NCBI GenBank assembly: GCA_002345675.1
Contig: DDWL01000066.1
Span: 175,094 to 239,093, forward strand
Direction of reading: 5' to 3'
Source of the DNA: Bacteroidales bacterium UBA2287
GTDB lineage: Bacteria > Bacteroidota > Bacteroidia > Bacteroidales > Tenuifilaceae
DNA length: 64,000 bases
Shown here piece after piece: positions 62,310 through 64,000 of this stretch; the stretch's first letter is position 1; every line of letters starts with the position of its first letter. A program made the position numbers and the translations under genes. The notes beneath the pieces were generated by a model that saw nothing but the letters and a program-made list of their open reading frames with translations, did not search any database and was not told the DNA's origin.

Positions 62310-63839
62310 ATGAAAACACTAGAAGATAAATTCAATCTTTTCGAAGAAAAAATCTCTCGATCGCTTGCAGGTGGTGGCGAAGCACGCATTCAGCGTCAGC
62401 ACGAAGCGGGTAAAAAAACTGCTCGCGAGCGAATCGATCTACTTTTAGATCCAGGTACTTTTGTTGAACTCGATCAGTTTGCCATTAACCGATCTTCCGA
62501 ACAGGATTCAATTTTTGGCGATGGAGTTATTTCGGGCTATGGAAAAGTCGAAGGCCGACTCATTTACGTTTACGCTTTCGATTTCACCGTTTTTGGTGGA
62601 ACCCTAAGCCGAACTAATGCCAATAAAATTATAAAGGTTCAACAAATGGCTATTAAAATGGGTGCTCCCATTGTTGGACTTAACGATTCGGGTGGCGCTC
62701 GAATTCAGGAAGGAGTACAAAGCCTTGCTGGCTATGCCGATATTTTCTTTAATAATGTACGGTCGTCGGGTGTTATTCCGCAAATTACCTGCATTATGGG
62801 TCCATGCGCTGGGGGTGCAGTATACTCGCCTGCCCTTAACGATTTTATCGTTATGGTAAAGGATACAAGCTACATGTTTGTTACGGGGCCCGATGTAATA
62901 AAAGCTGTTACCCACGAGGATGTTACTAAGGAGGAACTTGGCGGAGCCATTAGCCATAACTCGAAAAGTGGTGTGGCGCATTTTGTTGCCGATAGCGATG
63001 AGCAGGCGTTAATGCAAATTCGAGAATTGCTGGCTTTTCTTCCTTCAAACAACATGGAAGAGGCTCCAGTATTGCCCACTATCGATCCTGTTGATCGAAT
63101 CGACGAACGCCTTCAGGAACTTGTGCCAGCCGACCCAAATAAGCCCTACGATATAAAGGATTTAATAACTGGGGTTGTCGACGATGGCATTTTTCTTGAG
63201 GTTCATCCTCTTTTTGCAAAAAATATTGTTGTAGGCTTTGCCCGTCTTGGAGGGAGCTCTGTTGGCATAGTCGCCAATCAGCCTGCCCATTTAGCAGGGG
63301 TTCTTGATATCGATTCGTCGGTAAAAGGAGCAAGGTTTATTCGCTTCTGCGACTCGTTTAATATTCCCATTGTGTCGTTTGTCGATGTGCCAGGGTTCTT
63401 ACCGGGGCTTATCCAGGAATCGAACGGAATTATAAAGCATGGTGCAAAGCTACTTTATGCATACTCCGAAGCTACTGTGCCCAAAATAACTCTAATTACT
63501 CGTAAAGCTTACGGCGGAGCTTACTGCGTAATGGGAAGTAAGCATGTTGGAGCCGACGTGAATTTTGCCTATCCAACAGCCGAAATTGCTGTTATGGGGC
63601 CCGAGGGTGCCGTAAATATTATTTATCGGAATAAAATAAACGACCTAAACGAGTTAACCCAAAAAATCGACGAGTACCGTGAAGAGTTTGCAAATCCCTA
63701 CAGGGCTGCGGAGTTGGGCTACATCGATGAGATAATATATCCTCGTCAAACGCGGCTTAAGTTAATACAAGCTCTCGAAATGACGAGTAGCAAGAGCCAG
63801 CAGAACCCTCCACGAAAGCATGGAAACATTGTCCTTTAG
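62310..63839 (+). CDS. Carboxyltransferase subunit of an acyl-CoA carboxylase
   Basis: 509 residues from the ATG at 62310 (a GTG lies 6 bp upstream). Crotonase-like double domain: NDSGGARIQEGVQSLAGYADIF, MGPCAGGAVYSPALNDF, DVPGFLPGLIQESNGII, KAYGGAYCVMGSKH. Transfers CO2 from carboxybiotin to an acyl-CoA, probably propionyl-CoA to methylmalonyl-CoA (or the reverse reaction in a decarboxylase complex). No membrane decarboxylase subunits follow, so the ATP-driven carboxylase with the two upstream genes is favoured. Confidence 0.95.
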   Translation: MKTLEDKFNLFEEKISRSLAGGGEARIQRQHEAGKKTARERIDLLLDPGTFVELDQFAINRSSEQDSIFGDGVISGYGKVEGRLIYVYAFDFTVFGGTLSRTNANKIIKVQQMAIKMGAPIVGLNDSGGARIQEGVQSLAGYADIFFNNVRSSGVIPQITCIMGPCAGGAVYSPALNDFIVMVKDTSYMFVTGPDVIKAVTHEDVTKEELGGAISHNSKSGVAHFVADSDEQALMQIRELLAFLPSNNMEEAPVLPTIDPVDRIDERLQELVPADPNKPYDIKDLITGVVDDGIFLEVHPLFAKNIVVGFARLGGSSVGIVANQPAHLAGVLDIDSSVKGARFIRFCDSFNIPIVSFVDVPGFLPGLIQESNGIIKHGAKLLYAYSEATVPKITLITRKAYGGAYCVMGSKHVGADVNFAYPTAEIAVMGPEGAVNIIYRNKINDLNELTQKIDEYREEFANPYRAAELGYIDEIIYPRQTRLKLIQALEMTSSKSQQNPPRKHGNIVL

Positions 63840-63911
63840 TTTTAGCGTTCAGTATGTTAACTAGTGGTAGTAAAGATTAGGTGAAAAAAAATGAAAAAAA
63901 AACGCAAAATA

Positions 63912-63943
63912 TTTGGGAGATTTTGAGATTAGGTGTATTTTTG
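63912..63943 (+). promoter_or_regulatory. Bacteroidota-type promoter for the tRNA
   Basis: TTTG (63912-63915), 20-bp spacer, TATTTTTG (63936-63943): the best -33/-7 pair in the window. Predicted start ~30 nt before the tRNA 5' end. Confidence 0.7.
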
Positions 63944-63978
63944 CCACGCTTTAACAGCAAAACGTTTTTAAATTTAAT

Positions 63979-64000
63979 GCGAAAGTAGCTCAGTTGGTAG
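63979..64000 (+). tRNA. 5' end of a tRNA, probably tRNA-Gly (cut by window end)
   Basis: GCGAAAGTAGCTCAGTTGG plus TAG: acceptor 5' strand, then a D-arm with the TAGCTCAGTTGGTAG consensus. The GCGAAAG acceptor start is typical of tRNA-Gly(GCC) in Bacteroidota; the anticodon lies outside the window, so identity is inferred. Confidence 0.8.

Noticed and set aside
60266..63839. Sodium-pumping methylmalonyl-CoA decarboxylase operon
   Set aside because: A biotin carboxylase is present and no membrane beta/gamma decarboxylase subunits follow, so an ATP-driven acyl-CoA carboxylase fits better.

Overview
This window looks like a chromosomal segment from a free-living Bacteroidota (Bacteroidales/Marinilabiliales-like) bacterium. 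The main evidence is a giant secreted protein with a type IX secretion (T9SS) sorting tail, 'two-component regulator propeller' and 6-bladed propeller proteins, an HX3CX2C anti-sigma factor, Bacteroidota-type -7 promoter elements (TAnnTTTG) in front of many genes, rarity of Shine-Dalgarno sites, and AT-rich intergenic DNA full of short palindromic repeats. No phage, CRISPR array or rRNA was seen; the 5' end of one tRNA lies at the right edge. Layout, left to right. (1) 1-13.3 kb, minus strand: a 3230-residue T9SS-exported adhesin-like protein followed by three exported-protein genes, one of them with an outer-membrane barrel. (2) 13.3-16.2 kb: an AAA/DUF4143 ATPase gene bracketed by two copies of the 3' end of the adjacent membrane-bound AraC-type regulator. 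(3) 16.4-21.5 kb, plus strand: a secreted caspase-like protease and a propeller/Y_Y_Y/SpoIIE-phosphatase sensor separated by 6 bp. (4) 21.7-30.1 kb: small lipoproteins, an AsmA-like protein, an ECF sigma/anti-sigma/propeller operon, a probable GNAT-like two-gene module, and an OsmC-family protein. (5) 30.2-40.6 kb: three large multi-PAS hybrid histidine kinases, the third (LytS-type membrane N-terminus) flanked by composite palindromic repeats. (6) 40.9-56.6 kb: a chemosensory/two-component cluster with four methyl-accepting chemotaxis proteins, one CheW, two stand-alone receivers, a receiver-PAS-LuxR regulator next to a PAS kinase, a YfiR-like periplasmic protein, a tiny secreted peptide and a HigBA toxin-antitoxin pair. 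No CheA, CheR or CheB is present here. (7) 56.9-64 kb: mutS, then a three-gene biotin-dependent acyl-CoA carboxylase operon (biotin carboxylase, biotin carrier, carboxyltransferase) and the start of a probable tRNA-Gly. How the parts may work together: the kinases, receptors and receivers in 30-57 kb look like a dense environmental-sensing locus, probably shared with chemotaxis core proteins encoded elsewhere. The first 25 kb are devoted to envelope and secreted functions. Repeats are unusually dense: at least four intergenic families were found (composite GCGGTC palindromes; ~100-bp elements with AAACTGTTTAA-type ends and a GCCACG hairpin; a ~200-bp MITE-like pair with GGCTGTCTCA-type ends; twin terminator hairpins), and several flank or overlap genes. 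The observations most worth following are the repeat-bracketed ATPase, the caspase-phosphatase operon, the GNAT-like/56-residue pair, the repeat-flanked signalling genes with palindromic operator candidates, and the nested-domain architecture of the giant T9SS protein. All functional statements rest on reading motifs by eye; no database search was run.
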